Shown here in pieces: positions 23,953 through 35,269 of a stretch of DNA of 46,108 nucleotides. Each line of letters starts with the position of its first letter. Position 1 is the first letter of the stretch. The notes below the pieces were generated by a model. It ran no database searches and was not told the DNA's origin. It saw nothing but the letters and a program-made list of their open reading frames with translations. The stretch comes from Paramarasmius palmivorus (lineage: Eukaryota > Basidiomycota > Agaricomycetes > Agaricales > Marasmiaceae). Position numbers and translations under genes: made by a program. Where the stretch lies: the NCBI GenBank assembly GCA_037176845.1, contig JAYKXP010000250.1, positions 1 to 46,108 of the forward strand. Reading direction: 5' to 3'.

Positions 23953-24560
23953 GTTATTGCTAGGAACCGACGCCTGTCAACTCAAAATCCATAAATTTGC
24001 TCGAGGTAAAGAACTTACCGTATGCAAGGTGGATTGGTTAAATGGATAATAGCTCTTCTGATCCGATGCATAGCAGGAACAGATTACTCTAGTATTCGAG
24101 GGTATATATCCTATTCACGAGCACTGGTTCGAGTGGCTAATCGGAATCGATGGTGAGCAGTCGATGGGATTGTTGGCGGAGTTATCGAATACGGATCAGG
24201 TCTGACGATATAGAGTCAACACCACGAATGAAAGATCCACCTATCGCGAAAGTTTTACCTGTATGAGTAGTACTATAGCAGGAACGTCCGTGGGCAGTGG
24301 TGGTACGAGTTGAAGACAACCCGTGTGCACGTGTTCGACGTCCAACACGCAAGTTCCCACAGGCCTGGCTTCTCCAGAATTCCAAGACCTGATAATTTAG
24401 CAGACGGAGCAGACTCTAAATATCTGAAGTATTACTTGTAGACACTTATTCTGAATAACATTATAGGGACAAAAGAACGAAACCTGTAAAGATTACACAA
24501 GAGCGAGAGGTTAAAAAACGCGCAAAAGGGTGATGACTCCAGATTTTATGACGACTCGGA
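23953..24560. repeat. Duplicated 5' flank of F-box copy 2
   Basis: This is the counterpart of 3036-3640 upstream of F-box copy 1, collinear over about 600 bp with scattered substitutions and small indels. It likely carries the promoter of copy 2. Confidence 0.6.
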
Positions 24561-24599
24561 AGGGCCCATTGGAGAAGAAAGAAAGGGATGTAAGATAAC

Positions 24600-25410
24600 T
24601 CCCTGGATCTTTTAACATCACATCACATTGTCAGAATCAACGCACCCTTTAACCTCCCGTAGCTCCCCCAAGTTACCACTGTACAGCAACTCCAAAGGTG
24701 TATCAGCCATTGTTGCAGATATCGTCCGGTAGACTCTGTCCCTGCAAGATAGCGCGAGCTTGAACGCCAATAGCATTAAAGAAGAAACCATCGTCGGCAG
24801 AATTAAGCCAGTATCCATCTATTCCAGTCGGACCCACAAACTTACCTGGAGAATGATACGCAGGTGCTAGTCCGCATAGCGTATCGTTAAACCGCTCGTT
24901 ATACGGATATGCCTCGCCCGCAGATGGAGTCTTCCTTCTATATCGTTGGGTCTAGGTTTGTCTGGATAGGTGACGGTGAGCCGGTTTTGACTATGATGAA
25001 GGCCTTGCTTGAGGTATCCAAGGAAATATATCCTGTACCGGTGGATGTATCTGCTGGTTCGCCAAACTATCAGCGACGTCGTGAGCTTTCCCGAAAACCC
25101 GTCAAATTCGATAGCAGGCGGAAGTGATAGCTGTTTAGATGCCGAAGCAAAGTTCGTACGGTGTACATAGTGCAAGAGCACGTTCTGGGTTGGAATGGGC
25201 TTGCAGGTGAACGGTGAGCATCTTCTCCATTTGCGAGGTGGGTGAGGTCGGAACGTTAACCAAAGCTGAATTGAAATACTCCTGTAGCTGGGCCGATGAG
25301 AACCGTGAATATCGCAATGCGAGCGACTCACCTAGAACCAAACCGAAGGGCCCTGGACCACCGACGAAAGAGCTCCCAGCTATCTCCCCAAAAGTCCCTT
25401 GAATCTTCGA
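24600..25410 (-). pseudogene. Exon-like remnants of an unrecognised protein gene
   Basis: On the minus strand several short frames look coding, and two join at a GTAAGT donor near 24845: a stretch with GEAYPYNERFNDTLCGLAPA and one with GIDGYWLNSADDGFFFNAIG. Upstream frames include ALRYSRFSSAQLQEYFNSAL. I cannot join them all without stops, and I do not recognise a family. It lies between F-box units B and C and may be a decayed gene. Confidence 0.3.
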
Positions 25411-25787
25411 TTATCTTGAACATATCTCATTGAGCAAATAAAATGATAGCGTCGTCCCGAAACGCTGAGTTTGGTGTTTCGTGGATCTTGGTGAACGATG
25501 GGAGAAAGCAAGTCGCGGTCTGACTCAGACCAATACCACCACCATCCTCTTCTTCTCGGGCACTGGAAATCAAGCAAAAATAAATATGAAAGGTACGTCA
25601 AAAAAAACCATGTATTTTAACGGTTCGCATCGAGTTCTCATTATGAATATAATTCCAAGACGCTTCAGCATGGTATTCATTGTCAACGTTCAACAGTTGT
25701 TTGTCAATACACTACAAATCCAGTATAGATCTAGATATTCCAATACAGGATGCCATGAAACCAAGCACTCTTTCAACAAAGGGTTAT

Positions 25788-26951
25788 TCAAGATGGCAAT
25801 GCAATGTGTGCTAGTGTTTTTCGGTATAGTGTCCCTATCGAGCACTCTATACCACCCTCGGAGAGTAGCTTGATCCTCTGTCGAATCAAAGGATCGGAGA
25901 TGCAGCAATGCAATATTCGGTCATTGTCCAGTCGCGTTGTGAAACGAAGCTCCGCCTTTGCTAACCTTTCAAAAGCGATTCCAGGAGCACCATCTCGCCT
26001 GGATTCAACCATGTCAAGAAAAGCAAAAATGTAGGTCGGTCTGATATATGTGTCAAACTCTACCAAATGGAGACTCGTAAGTTTGGGTGCAAAGGCTGGC
26101 GCTGAGGTCCGGGATGGTGCGCTTCGGATAGTGAGGTTTTGGATAAGATGTAGAATGTATTCGCTGTCATTGCCCGGCTCGATATCGATCTCCAGGGACC
26201 GTATATTGGGACAGAGTTCAAGTATGTCCGTGCACCATGTTTGGTGCATACAAAGTAGCCCGGAATCCAACCTGAATTCTTCCAATGACAGCAGATTTCG
26301 CATCATTGTAAAGAAGGATGAAGGGAGTCGAGGATATACGAGCGTTTGGTCGGGTATGATTTCCAACCTAAAGACCCTCAACACTGGCAAAGCATGTAAT
26401 GCAAGTGATCTGGTAAAGTCGGCGAGCCAATTTAGGTGACTGCGTATTGTGAGCCTCTGCAAATTTGAGTGCAGGATAGCACCGTGTGCAAAATCTGCTT
26501 GGTTGGGCATAAGTATGTCCACCTCCAGTTCCTTCAGATTTGGGCATAGCCAGAGAATGTGGGTAACTTGGGCGACTTTTAAAGTGTGAACGCGAATGAC
26601 GGTAAGTTGGCGGTAAGGAAGAACATTTGGAATGCCGATCTTGGGTAGTTCCACTCTGACATCCACAAGTCTCGGCGCATTCTGTAGTGCATAGGTAAAC
26701 CAACGCAGGATCGGAGATACGAGGCCAATTCCCTGTACCAGTTCACCCAGACAAGCGGATGCTGTGAAGGAACGTAGCTGCGGAAAGCTGAGCGCTGTAG
26801 TGCATGGCACAAATCGGGCAAGCATCGTCCAATCCCCATCAAACTCCAACATTTCACATCTCTGTAGTTCCTGGAAGATCATGCACAGAGCACCGACACC
26901 AAATCTGGTGATCGATTGTTCATAACCAGAGATCTTTATACGCAATGGGTG
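25788..26951 (-). pseudogene. F-box-family gene copy 3, 5' part removed by hAT insertion
   Basis: The frame from 26951 down to the stop at 25788 aligns with the LRR-like C-terminal three quarters of F-box copies 1 and 2 (HPLRIKISGYEQ, MIFQELQRCEMLEFDGDW, LQRLTIRSHLNWLADF, LIQNLTIRSAPS). It begins exactly at HPLRIK, residue about 125 of the family. The F-box half is absent and is replaced by the terminus of a hAT-type element at 26952. The apparent start codon at 26963 belongs to the transposon end, not the gene. The remaining frame has no stop, so the disruption is probably recent. The missing half should lie immediately right of the element. Confidence 0.85.
26944..26951. repeat. Left copy of predicted 8 bp target-site duplication AATGGGTG
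   Basis: AATGGGTG directly precedes the TAGTGG terminus. F-box copy 2 has the same word uninterrupted (CGCAATGGGTGCGAG near 23580) and copy 1 has AGTGGGTG, so it is host coding sequence. hAT elements duplicate 8 bp. The right copy would be bases 46109-46116, outside the window. Confidence 0.65.
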
Positions 26952-27095
26952 TAGTGGTGCCATCGGCGCGGCTAGGCTCGCTCAACGCTCGCCTGTCGAG
27001 CGTTGGCAAGGCTCATGGTTCGGAACCGTCTAAGGATGCCGGTTCGGCTCCTTGAACGGTTTCGGAGCGGTTAAGCCTGAGGCTTAGCCCTTCAA
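26952..27095. repeat. Left terminal inverted repeat of hAT element
   Basis: Starts TAGTGGTGCCATCGGCGCGG, then GGCTAGGCTCGCTC. It contains a hairpin CAACGCTCG ... CGAGCGTTG and subterminal blocks GGTTCGGAACCG, CCTTGAAC and CGGTTAAGC that recur in the right end. Only the outer 11 bp are identical; the rest is imperfect. Confidence 0.75.
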
Positions 27096-27200
27096 TTTTA
27101 TACTGTAGTAAAATTATATATATATGACTTGAACACGGTACGAATATACGTAGATACAAAACTGTGTAACTAGAAAAAGACAAGAACAAGAAACTGTACC

Positions 27201-27838
27201 CTAAGCTCGTCGGTATACGGTCAAAAACGCGTCGACAATGGCGACGATATCGTGAATTTGGTCCTGCAAATTGTCGGCAAGGACGAAATATTCCCTGTGA
27301 GAGGTATTGCCTGCGAGGAATGAGCGAGTAAATATGGAGATGAAGGAGGACTTACATGTAGGCTCAATGCAATGTCCTACGGCCCGGTGCTGGCTGAAAA
27401 GCAGGTGTACGAGGGTTTCTTTTCGGGCGTTAGTATGAATATGAACCGGAGAAGGATGACACTGACCGGTTTTGTAATGATAGCGAACGGAATTCGCTGA
27501 GACAGGCCTGACAACGAAACGCGCGAGATGCGCCTTGCTCCGGTTCCAAGTTAAGAGGATATTGACGGTACAACCAATCTTGGTTTGTTGGATTGCATTC
27601 AGCTGGTCGTCGACTCGGAATGCATACACGAAACCGGGTCCTTCGTGGTCATGGAGTGGCGCGCGTACTTTTGCCTCGAAAATAGCCCATCCGGCGGAGT
27701 TGAGGGAACGGCAGATGGTGTATGACAGTCCGAATCGGCGCCAAAATATGGTTGGATGAAAAAGTGCGCTGAAAATGATTAGAAAAGATTCATTGTAGAA
27801 AGATTGAGCACTTACAATAGGACCAATTTTCCTAGTAT
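27201..27838 (-). CDS. T5orf172/GIY-YIG-type protein, left copy
   Basis: Exons at about 27838-27816, 27768-27467, 27418-27357 and 27310-27201 join in one frame. The protein has GFVYAFRV, then TKIGCTVNILLTWN, LVHLLFSQHRA and finally C-x4-C-NTSHREYF. This order matches the T5orf172/MUG113 branch of the GIY-YIG nuclease fold (G[YW][IV]Y ... KVGRT.NV..R ... C..C...H.E.F). The usual arginine after NV is replaced (NILLTW), so nuclease activity is doubtful. The gene ends 250 bp inside the left hAT terminus and points outward, mirroring the gene at 45180-45687. The 5' end is uncertain; upstream exons may exist. Confidence 0.55.
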
Positions 27839-28749
27839 CTGAAAAAAGTCAAGAAGTTGGCTGAGGAGAGATAGGCCTCTGTTCCTGAAGATGGCTGAGG
27901 AGGCCACAAGCACAAGAGAGACCATGGGGAAGAAAGGCAGGACAGAGGATGAAGTTGGATGAAGTTGGATGAAGTTGTGTCCAAAGAGAGCTGATGACGA
28001 CTAAGCAAGAGAAGCCATCAAAATTGGCCCTTGAACAAAAAGCATGCAACACTCACATTTGGCTGAGGCAAGGTAAGGATATAATCGTTGTGAGGGCGAG
28101 AGCGAGTGCAGAAGATTGCTGTTGACTGAGCGCCAGAAACGACCACAATGAAAGTCTTGAGCGTATGTGGTACGCACATTCAATTGGAGAGGATCGTGAA
28201 GGGGCACGACGTAAGTGGGATAGAGCAGACGAGCGTCCCCGAAGGTTAGCCCAAAAGAAGCTGGTGATGACTATGGACCAAAAATTGCGAGTTCTGAGCG
28301 AGTACAGTGAACGAGCGTAACAAAAAATTGGGTCAAAATTCGGCCTGTGACCATGTCCATATACGATCGAGGATTCAAGAGAAGAATATCCGCGAGTAGG
28401 AAAAATCATAAACGGGATGAAAGCTTCATTGAGGCTATACGATTATAGGTAAATTTCACCGGCGTTGCGAGGCCCAAATAATAACTTACCTGTAAGATTT
28501 CTATTGACTCTGCTTGTCCTGACCCGACAAGTTTTCGTTTGATACGGACCGTCGATTATCACCCTTTCGTGACAACGAGTTGCACGCAGGAAAAGATGAA
28601 GAGGGACACCAAAGGTAAATCTATAGAAGGACGAGATTATTACTTCGGCCAAGTCCAAAAAGGGCAAGGCGCCGAAAAAAGCGCCCAACGAAACACATAG
28701 GTGTTACTGCAAGAAATATGTGTATAATACATGGCAAGAGGTGTCCTTG
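27839..28749. other. Gene-poor stretch between GIY-YIG gene and transposase
   Basis: No complete gene is supported. A minus-strand frame at 28443-28688 (TFGVPLHLFLRATRCHERVI, then a GTAAGT donor) looks exon-like and could be a 5' exon of the 27201 gene, but I cannot connect it. A decamer tandem repeat lies at 27948-27977. Confidence 0.35.
27948..27977. repeat. Tandem repeat GATGAAGTTG x3
   Basis: Three perfect head-to-tail copies of the decamer GATGAAGTTG in non-coding DNA. Confidence 0.9.
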
Positions 28750-31700
28750 TTATGCACCCGTAAACGACAACTGTCCCAAACTAGCGACAAACGCATCGAT
28801 ATCATCAGTCTCCAGAACGTGCTCCTCCTCTCTTCTCAAGATCTCTTCCAGATCCCTCATGTCAGCAGAGAGGGAGAGGTGTTCAGTCATATGTATACCC
28901 GAACCTTCCTGCATGTCCGAACCTTCCTGCTTCCCCGAATGTTTGAGGCACTGTGTGGCCTCCATTGCCTCGTTGCTGATACGAGTGCGAGTATCGGTTT
29001 TCGTGCGTCGAGCTGCGGAGAATAACCGTTCACATGGTAAAGATGTGCCTTGAACGGGGAGAAGGTCCACAGCAAGTTTAAACAAGGTTGGATAAGTTGC
29101 CCGCTTCATCTAGTCGCGAAAACAGGTTAGTCGGTGTTGACTATGATGCAAAGAACAGATGCCTACCTGCCAATATCTTAACAGCCCCCTTTTCCCCTCT
29201 GGTACTGGGGTAGGATCGTTGAGGTAGGCCTCGACTTCGGCCTCTACGCTTCCATCAGATGGAGGACCTTGTTGTTGAGACTTTCTCATTCCGAGTACAC
29301 CCAATGCCCAGTCGTCGTCGTGAACGGGTCGGGTGTGCCGTCTAGTCCGTTCGGATGGTGGTGGGGGTGCTTGCGACGCCGACGATCGCCTCTTTCGTAA
29401 CTGAAACAAAGTCAGTTACGTTCATTTAGATACAATTGAGGAACCAACCTGGCCATATAGCGCCCGCATGATGAACGTCTTTCGGAAAGGAAGGTTGCGA
29501 TCGATCCACTCGAATTTTACGTCGGGGTTGATAACTGCAAACGAACACTGAGAACATAGATAACAGACGAGAACACGGCTTACTCATCGAGAGGAAGTAT
29601 GCCGGGACATTATCTATCTTGTCGAGGTAATCTTTCAGCTTCACGATGCCAGGTTCTATGACCTCTTCCAATTCCGGGTATTGCGCTTGTTGCTCTTGCC
29701 ACGCCTCTATGACTGCGTGAAAGGCGGGAATTGCGTATGCAAGAGATGGTGAATCCTCTCTCGAAAGGAAGTGCTGGAACGCATGAGGAACCTGAATAAA
29801 TATTAGTATAGTCCGAAACACGATGCCAATTGCTACGTACCCTGAGCACCTGTTCACATTTTTCCAAGGCTTCCCACTCATAACGCCGTAAAATGGCGGG
29901 ACTAACCTCTCGGCCGTGAACTGGATCGGTCTGAAACTGTTCAAGTTGCTTTTACGCGAGGATTAAGCCGAAAGCAAAACGGAAATCGGGAAGCGGAGTA
30001 CTTACCGGTCTGAGCTCCAACGATCTCCAGAGCATATTATGGGCAGACGACCATCTATTTGGGATATCTCTGACAAGAGTGAGCTCCTGCCCGTCTCGTG
30101 CGGCCCTGACGATATTAGCGAAAGTGATACGTCGTTGGCTAGATGCTCTGCACTTTTGGGAGTCAGACTTGGCTGTACCGCATGAAAGAAACAGGCTTAC
30201 CTCGCGAACCATTCCTCTGGTTCGGGTGAGGATTCGGCCGTCGTGGCTAGATGGCAGCCTTATGCCATCTCTCTCCGCATATATAGCTGCCAGATCTTTG
30301 GTGTCCATCGCTTCTAGAATGGCAGTGACACCGAGGTGGAGGATGTGAGCAAAGCATCTAACAGATTGTTAGGCGTCAGCATGTTAAGCTCAGTGAACAA
30401 ACCAGATTACTCACCGTATATGATTCTCATACTTGTCAAACTCTATTCTTGCCAGGTCAAGACGAGTGTGGAGATGAGCGAGCATCGTATCGTTATTTGA
30501 AGCATTATCGCATGATACCCAACCAATCTATGGGACAATTTTAGCCTTGCAGCTACAGACAGTGCGGATCACATACCTTCTCCAGCACACCTACACGAGT
30601 CAAGAGGCGTATGAAAATTTCGGCGAGATGAACACCAGTGTGTGATACCGGTACCTCATGAAACGCAATGACCTCGTTCCTCAATCGAAGAACTGAGCGA
30701 GATTCGGCTTCACCTTTCGCCGACTTCTCAGTAACCATATGTTCTTCGACCCAATGTGCTGTGATGGCCATAAACGGATAGTACGTTATATCCGTCCAGC
30801 CGTCAGTAGTGAACGAAACAAGACCGATAGCGTTCTAAAAAACGATTAGGTCGTGAAAAACGAGGCATAAGCGTCATACCTGGAGCTGCTTGTATAAGTT
30901 GTGCATGTGCGAATACCATGATTCGATGATCAACTTCTGCATAGTTGTTCGGCCGAGTATATGGTTGGCGGTGATATCTCGCCTCGCGTAGAGAATGAGG
31001 CGCACTAGACGGTTAGATTCCACAAAGCTGAGGGGCTGCACAACAATTAGAGATGAGATCGCAGCGAAGGGTACATGTGACTTACCAAGTCCTCTTGCAC
31101 GACCAGCTCCATCAACATTACTTGCAACCCATCGACCGAGAAGGACTCCAATGGTTGCGATTCCAAAGGCACCGGGCAGTGGTTTTCTGCGCGAAATTGC
31201 TCGACGCGTTCCTTTACAAGCTCGGCCTGTATCCGAATGCCGAGTCTGTCACATTCCGAGACCCAATCTTCAATGTGTTTGAGCAGATGCTTCCGCATGT
31301 TGGAAATCGAGGTCGACTCATTATAACGTTGTACGACGAAATTGTCGGGATCGTTGCTCTGGTTCTTTTCTCTGTTCCTGAGTCAGTGAGAGGGAAGGTG
31401 CTCTACAAACTGAAACTCACCTGACGCAGAAACGGCACCAATGTTTGCCTTTTCTCAGCACGAAGAACGTGTACACGTCTTGTGCCGTTTTCGCTCGTTG
31501 CCTGGACATACCCTTTCCGGCTGTCGCCCTTGGTGGTGTACGTGTGAAGTCTGTGACTCTTCGCCTACGTCCATTGCGTCCACCGCGTTGAGTATGACCC
31601 CTTCGGCTACCAGCTCGAGCAGGTGGATCTAGATAGATCTATTAGTACCTGCCCTTTAGTAAACCTGAGATGTACTTACTACTTATGCTGCTAGGAGGCA

Positions 31701-32622
31701 CCGATGAACGTGAAGGAAGGCTGTGACGAGGCATCGGCGAGGGTGAAGGAGGACACCGTCGATCGTTGTCGTTGTCGTTGTCGTCTTCCTCTTCATCACC
31801 GGAACTGAAGTTGAACATCTCGCCAGAGGCATCGTCTTCAAATCGAACATTTCCCGTGTCTCTAACCTGACTGCCAGGTCTGCGAAGGGCAGATCTTGGA
31901 GTAGCATAGCTGATTGGTCCTACTGAAAACAAGATCTCTCCGGTTCGCTGGTCTGAGGAATGAAGTGAGTGTGAGCAAGATAGATTAACACGAACATGCA
32001 TGCCACTTACAGAGAGGTAGTGCACGCCGTGGAGTTGCGCTCTGCAGGATTTGCTGAGGCTGTGTTTTCTTTTTCTTCTGACCTGCAGGTGCCACAGTAC
32101 GAGGAGTCGGCGGGCGCGTTGGCGTTACGGCCTGTGTCGAAGTTCGAGGTCGAACTGGGGTAGATGTTTCTAGTCGAGTTTCAGCAAGAGCGTACTATAT
32201 GAATAGCGGCGACTTACCGATCAACGAAGATAAGTTGAACGACTGGGTCGTATCTACTTCTCGTGTCAGCTGAATTATGGTGCTAAGACGATGCGCACAT
32301 ACTCAAAGGAGTTAGGGAGGACAGCGTGTCTACGGAAAGCGCATCAACAGCTGCGGGTGGGGCTTGTTGAGGTATCGACTCTGTGATTGAAGTTAGTGCA
32401 AGAACATAGGGGATAAACGGCGAGGCTTCACCTGCATGGGGTTCCTGAGCAGGAGTTCCTTGTTCGTCTAGATCTTCTTCGTGAACTGTAATTTAATAAG
32501 TTAAAATGACGAATGAAGGGAGATCGTGATCGAAGCCCACCTGCTTCAGAGTATGCAACGCGACCGCGACCGCGACCACGACCACGACCACGACCACGAC
32601 CGCGACCAGATCCTTTTGCCAT
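28750..32622 (-). CDS. hAT-superfamily transposase (BED zinc finger, DDE core, hAT-C dimerisation domain)
   Basis: Multi-exon gene from MAKGSGRGRGRGRG (ATG 32622) to the stop at 28750. Order: a Gly-Arg repeat N-terminus, a disordered Ser/Pro/Asp-rich region, and a BED-type finger (HWCRFC ... MRKHLLKH) near 31250-31480. Next come the first catalytic Asp in LVSFTTDGWTD (about 30800), the second Asp in IGWVSCDNASNND (about 30530), CFAHILHL, and NRWSSAHNML. The end has RYWQ and the hAT-C block KLAVDLLPVQGTSLPCERLF (about 29060), with the catalytic Glu in CERLF. I followed the frame through the splice sites of the C-terminal two thirds and found no break, so the enzyme may be active. The expected reaction is cut-and-paste transposition with 8 bp target duplications. 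Exon boundaries upstream of 31.4 kb are approximate. Confidence 0.88.
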
Positions 32623-32944
32623 GACGAGAGAGACACTGAGTACGCTTGGGAAGAGTTTGTTGACTTGGGAATTGAGCTTTGGTCTGGGCCGTTATAAATG
32701 GAATGTCCTGATCATAAAAGAATTTCGTACCTGGGGAGCCGGGACCAGCAATTGCACGAGGCTCGTATCCTTTCTCATGAAAATTTTGAGGGTTGTGTAT
32801 CTGTATTGACAAGCGAGTTGGAAACACGCCGGTAATTTAGTCTAAGCAACCAAAACCAAAACCGTTGAGGCCTTACTGTAAGCGATGTCGTTTCGAGTTG
32901 GCTTGAGGCGTATGATGCCTAATATATACAATAATCTGAGATAT

Positions 32945-33016
32945 GTGTCTGTTCGCTTCACCACCGAGGTGGTTACTGGTCCCTTGAGCCACGGAGAGGC
33001 CAGACACGTTCAAGAG
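32945..33016 (-). ncRNA. HDV-like double-pseudoknot RNA motif, copy 3
   Basis: Read on the minus strand from 33016. P1 is CTCTTGA (33016-33010) with TCAAGGG (32987-32981), one U-G pair. P2 is GTGTCTG (33007-33001) with CAGACAC (32951-32945). P3 is GGCC/GGCT. The P4 hairpin is ACCAC-CTCG-GTGGT. The joining segment before P2's 3' strand is GCGAA, the same as in the delta ribozyme core. It lies 323 bp upstream of the transposase ATG, on the same strand. Compared with copies 1 and 2, the P2 outer pair has changed from A-U to G-C on both sides. Confidence 0.7.
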
Positions 33017-34438
33017 GTGATATTTCGCTACAATTCGGCACGCTTTTTTTCGTATACATGTCACAAGGACTACATGAAGTTCAGATGTAAGCACGACTGA
33101 GTCTCTCCAAGAACGCGTTCCCTCCGAAAGCAACTTCTCTTTGTCATCCGAAGGACACCAAGTTCACATTCGTCATGAATGTTGCGCCGACTACTGGTAA
33201 ATGGTTAGCCCAAGCTTTAGAGAAAAGGTATCTCGAAGAGAACTCACCAAACATAACATAAAGCACCACTTTGACGTGCTTGACGGTCAAGGTTGTTTTG
33301 GAAGTACGTTCTGATGTTATCGCAAGAGAAATCGGTTAGGGGCGTATGATGCAACACAGTGGATGGGTGAAGGAGATCGAAACTCTAATGTCAGAATAGG
33401 AAACCACAAAGGACGGATGAACTGACCGATAGATGCAACAGGAATGCCTATATTATCGGTCTGGTGATGGGAGTGAGGAATGACACGCCGCAAGAAAAAC
33501 GAGCGCATCCGGAGCTAGGGAAGACGTCAATGAAGGGTTGTGTGTACGAATTCTGTTCTGGGAGCGACAACATCATGCCCTGACTTGAAGAGAGAAAAAA
33601 ACAACTTCTCACACTAATAAGATGCAGTTCGATTGCATCAAAGACGTACAACGCTTGGGGCATCAAATTGGCGCGGCTTGGTTTGCGACCGACTTCGTCT
33701 ACAAAGATGTCATGCATCAAACGAGTCGGTCCGCCGCTCTGAACTGGAATGGTCATTACGCTGAAGATCAGAGATCCAGCGCACGAGGAACTTGACGTCG
33801 CTTGTCCAATTCCTTCAAGGGATCAGTCTGTGCGGGTAGTGTATGGATAGTCGACGTACCGCAAATACCGACCCATGTATCCACTTCAAATTTCGAGCCA
33901 TGTACCCCATGTTGGATTCCTCAATGTTAGGTTTCCAAACGTAGTTTCATGAATTCGTTTTCTTTTTTTTTTCTCCCGCCTTGGCTTTCGCATTCAAGCA
34001 ATCTCCCAAGTCAACGTTTCAAGAGTAGCATATACAAAAACAAGATATGTCCAGCCTAATTTCTCCTGAATCTCCGGCGAAACTCCGCTAGTTCATCTCA
34101 AACCAATCTAACCTCTTCTGCCCCGGAGGGTCGAATAGACGCCTGAAACAGTGGCCGTGAAGAAGACCACGATGCCTAGATGAGAAGGTCAGAGGAGATC
34201 ATACACAGAATGCGCGACCTACTGCCATTCGACGCGAGAACGCGCCTTAGCTATTGATCTATCAGTGATAGGGACGTTGACGAACGAGAAGAGAACGTAC
34301 TGGGAGGTTTTTTGCCCTTTTTCTTTCTATATTTCTTTCCCTTCTGGTATCTATAGGTAGCCATGGGTCGGAAATGATATTTCGAACACATCCCCGGTAT
34401 TTATTGGTACAATACGCGTACAATCACAGAAGCGTTAT
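33017..34438. other. Gene-poor stretch with short minus-strand frames
   Basis: A 102-codon minus-strand frame at 33448-33756 (MTIPVQSGGPTRLMHDIFVD...) is uninterrupted and has plausible composition, but no recognised family. Another possible short gene starts at 34364 (MATYRYQKGKKYRKKKGKKP). Its spliced continuations conflict in frame: one would give a hydrophobic tail and the other a basic tail. I do not assert either. Confidence 0.3.
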
Positions 34439-34975
34439 CCTAGAAATTGAGGGTACAAGCTCTTGAACTCGAGGCGGTCTTGATCGATGTAATAGAAGTG
34501 TCCAATCCAACTGTCTGGAACCAATTAGCACTGTGAACAGGTCGAAACGTAGAAGTGGGAGACGTATCTTGACCAAATTGAGTCGTTGCCATTCATGCAC
34601 GCGTTGGCCGTGTTACGCACACGGAACGGCAGCTCTTCCAACTACGAGGGACGCACCGAATACGAATGGGTATATCGACCTACGTTCAATATGCGGACAT
34701 CTTCGCACATCTGAGATCGTTCGGACCCTGTAAGACGCGTAAGAAAGAAAAAAAAAAAAAAAAAAGAAGCTGTTACTCATCGCCTCTGACGATGTAATGG
34801 TCGTCGTAGCCCCATTCCATCGTAGCCCCATTGTATCCGACCCTCGCATGCACATTGTGATCCACGTTCCTCGCCGTACCGACCCGATAACATGGCAGGA
34901 TTATCTTCCTTGCTTCTTCGCTCTGCGAGTCTTCCTTGCTTCTTCGACCTGCGAGCAGTGTTAACCCTGTTCATT
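34439..34975 (-). pseudogene. Possible decayed gene with in-frame stop, product unknown
   Basis: Exon-like minus-strand pieces are NGATMEWGYDDHYIVRGDE (then a GTAACA donor near 34776), MCEDVRILNVGRYTHSYSV, LEELPFRVRNTANACMNGND and finally WIGHFYYIDQDRLEFKSLYP ending at a stop at 34439. The middle two lie in one frame interrupted by TAG at 34644-34642. An 18-base A run (34748-34765) sits in the intron. I do not recognise the family. Confidence 0.35.
34748..34765. repeat. Poly(A) tract, 18 A
   Basis: Uninterrupted run of 18 adenines on the plus strand. It lies within a possible intron of a minus-strand gene. No target duplication indicating a retroposed copy was found around it. Confidence 0.9.
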
Positions 34976-35206
34976 GCACTGGGACACAGAGGATTTACAC
35001 CTTACTTTTTTTTCTTTTACTTTTGGGCCATTTTCTCTTCATTACGATGATTTTTAGACTACGTATACTAGTATTCTACAACACATAACAAAAGGACTCG
35101 ATATCGACATTAGTTACAGGAAGGGAAGAGGGAGATGATGAAGGTAGGAAGCAAGGAGCGAATGATTACTAGCCGAGGGAACCTGGGAATTCCCCCAAAC
35201 TTCTCA

Positions 35207-35269
35207 GAGACCCTCCCTCAGGTGACCTGAGAGGTCACCTGAGGCTCAAGTCACCTGAGGGAGGGTCTC
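35207..35269. repeat. Perfect 20 bp inverted repeat with nested hairpin
   Basis: GAGACCCTCCCTCAGGTGAC (35207-35226) is exactly reverse-complemented at 35250-35269. Inside, AGGTGACC-TGAGA-GGTCACCT (35220-35240) forms an alternative hairpin. A further GTTG...GGCC / GGCC..CAAC hairpin follows at about 35271-35301. It lies in the intergenic region 390 bp upstream of the Spt5-like gene. Confidence 0.85.

Noticed and set aside
26963..26963. ATG at 26963 as the natural start of F-box copy 3.
   Set aside because: The codons MAPL are encoded by the hAT terminus; homologues have ~125 more residues upstream including the F-box.
30182..30209. 28 nt GT-AG intron in the transposase after MVRE.
   Set aside because: Too short for fungal splicing, and reading through keeps the frame.
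34114..34364. Small tail-anchored membrane protein starting MATYRYQKGKK with a hydrophobic C-terminus.
   Set aside because: The hydrophobic frame is not reached with any consistent splice phase; the in-phase product is basic and featureless.
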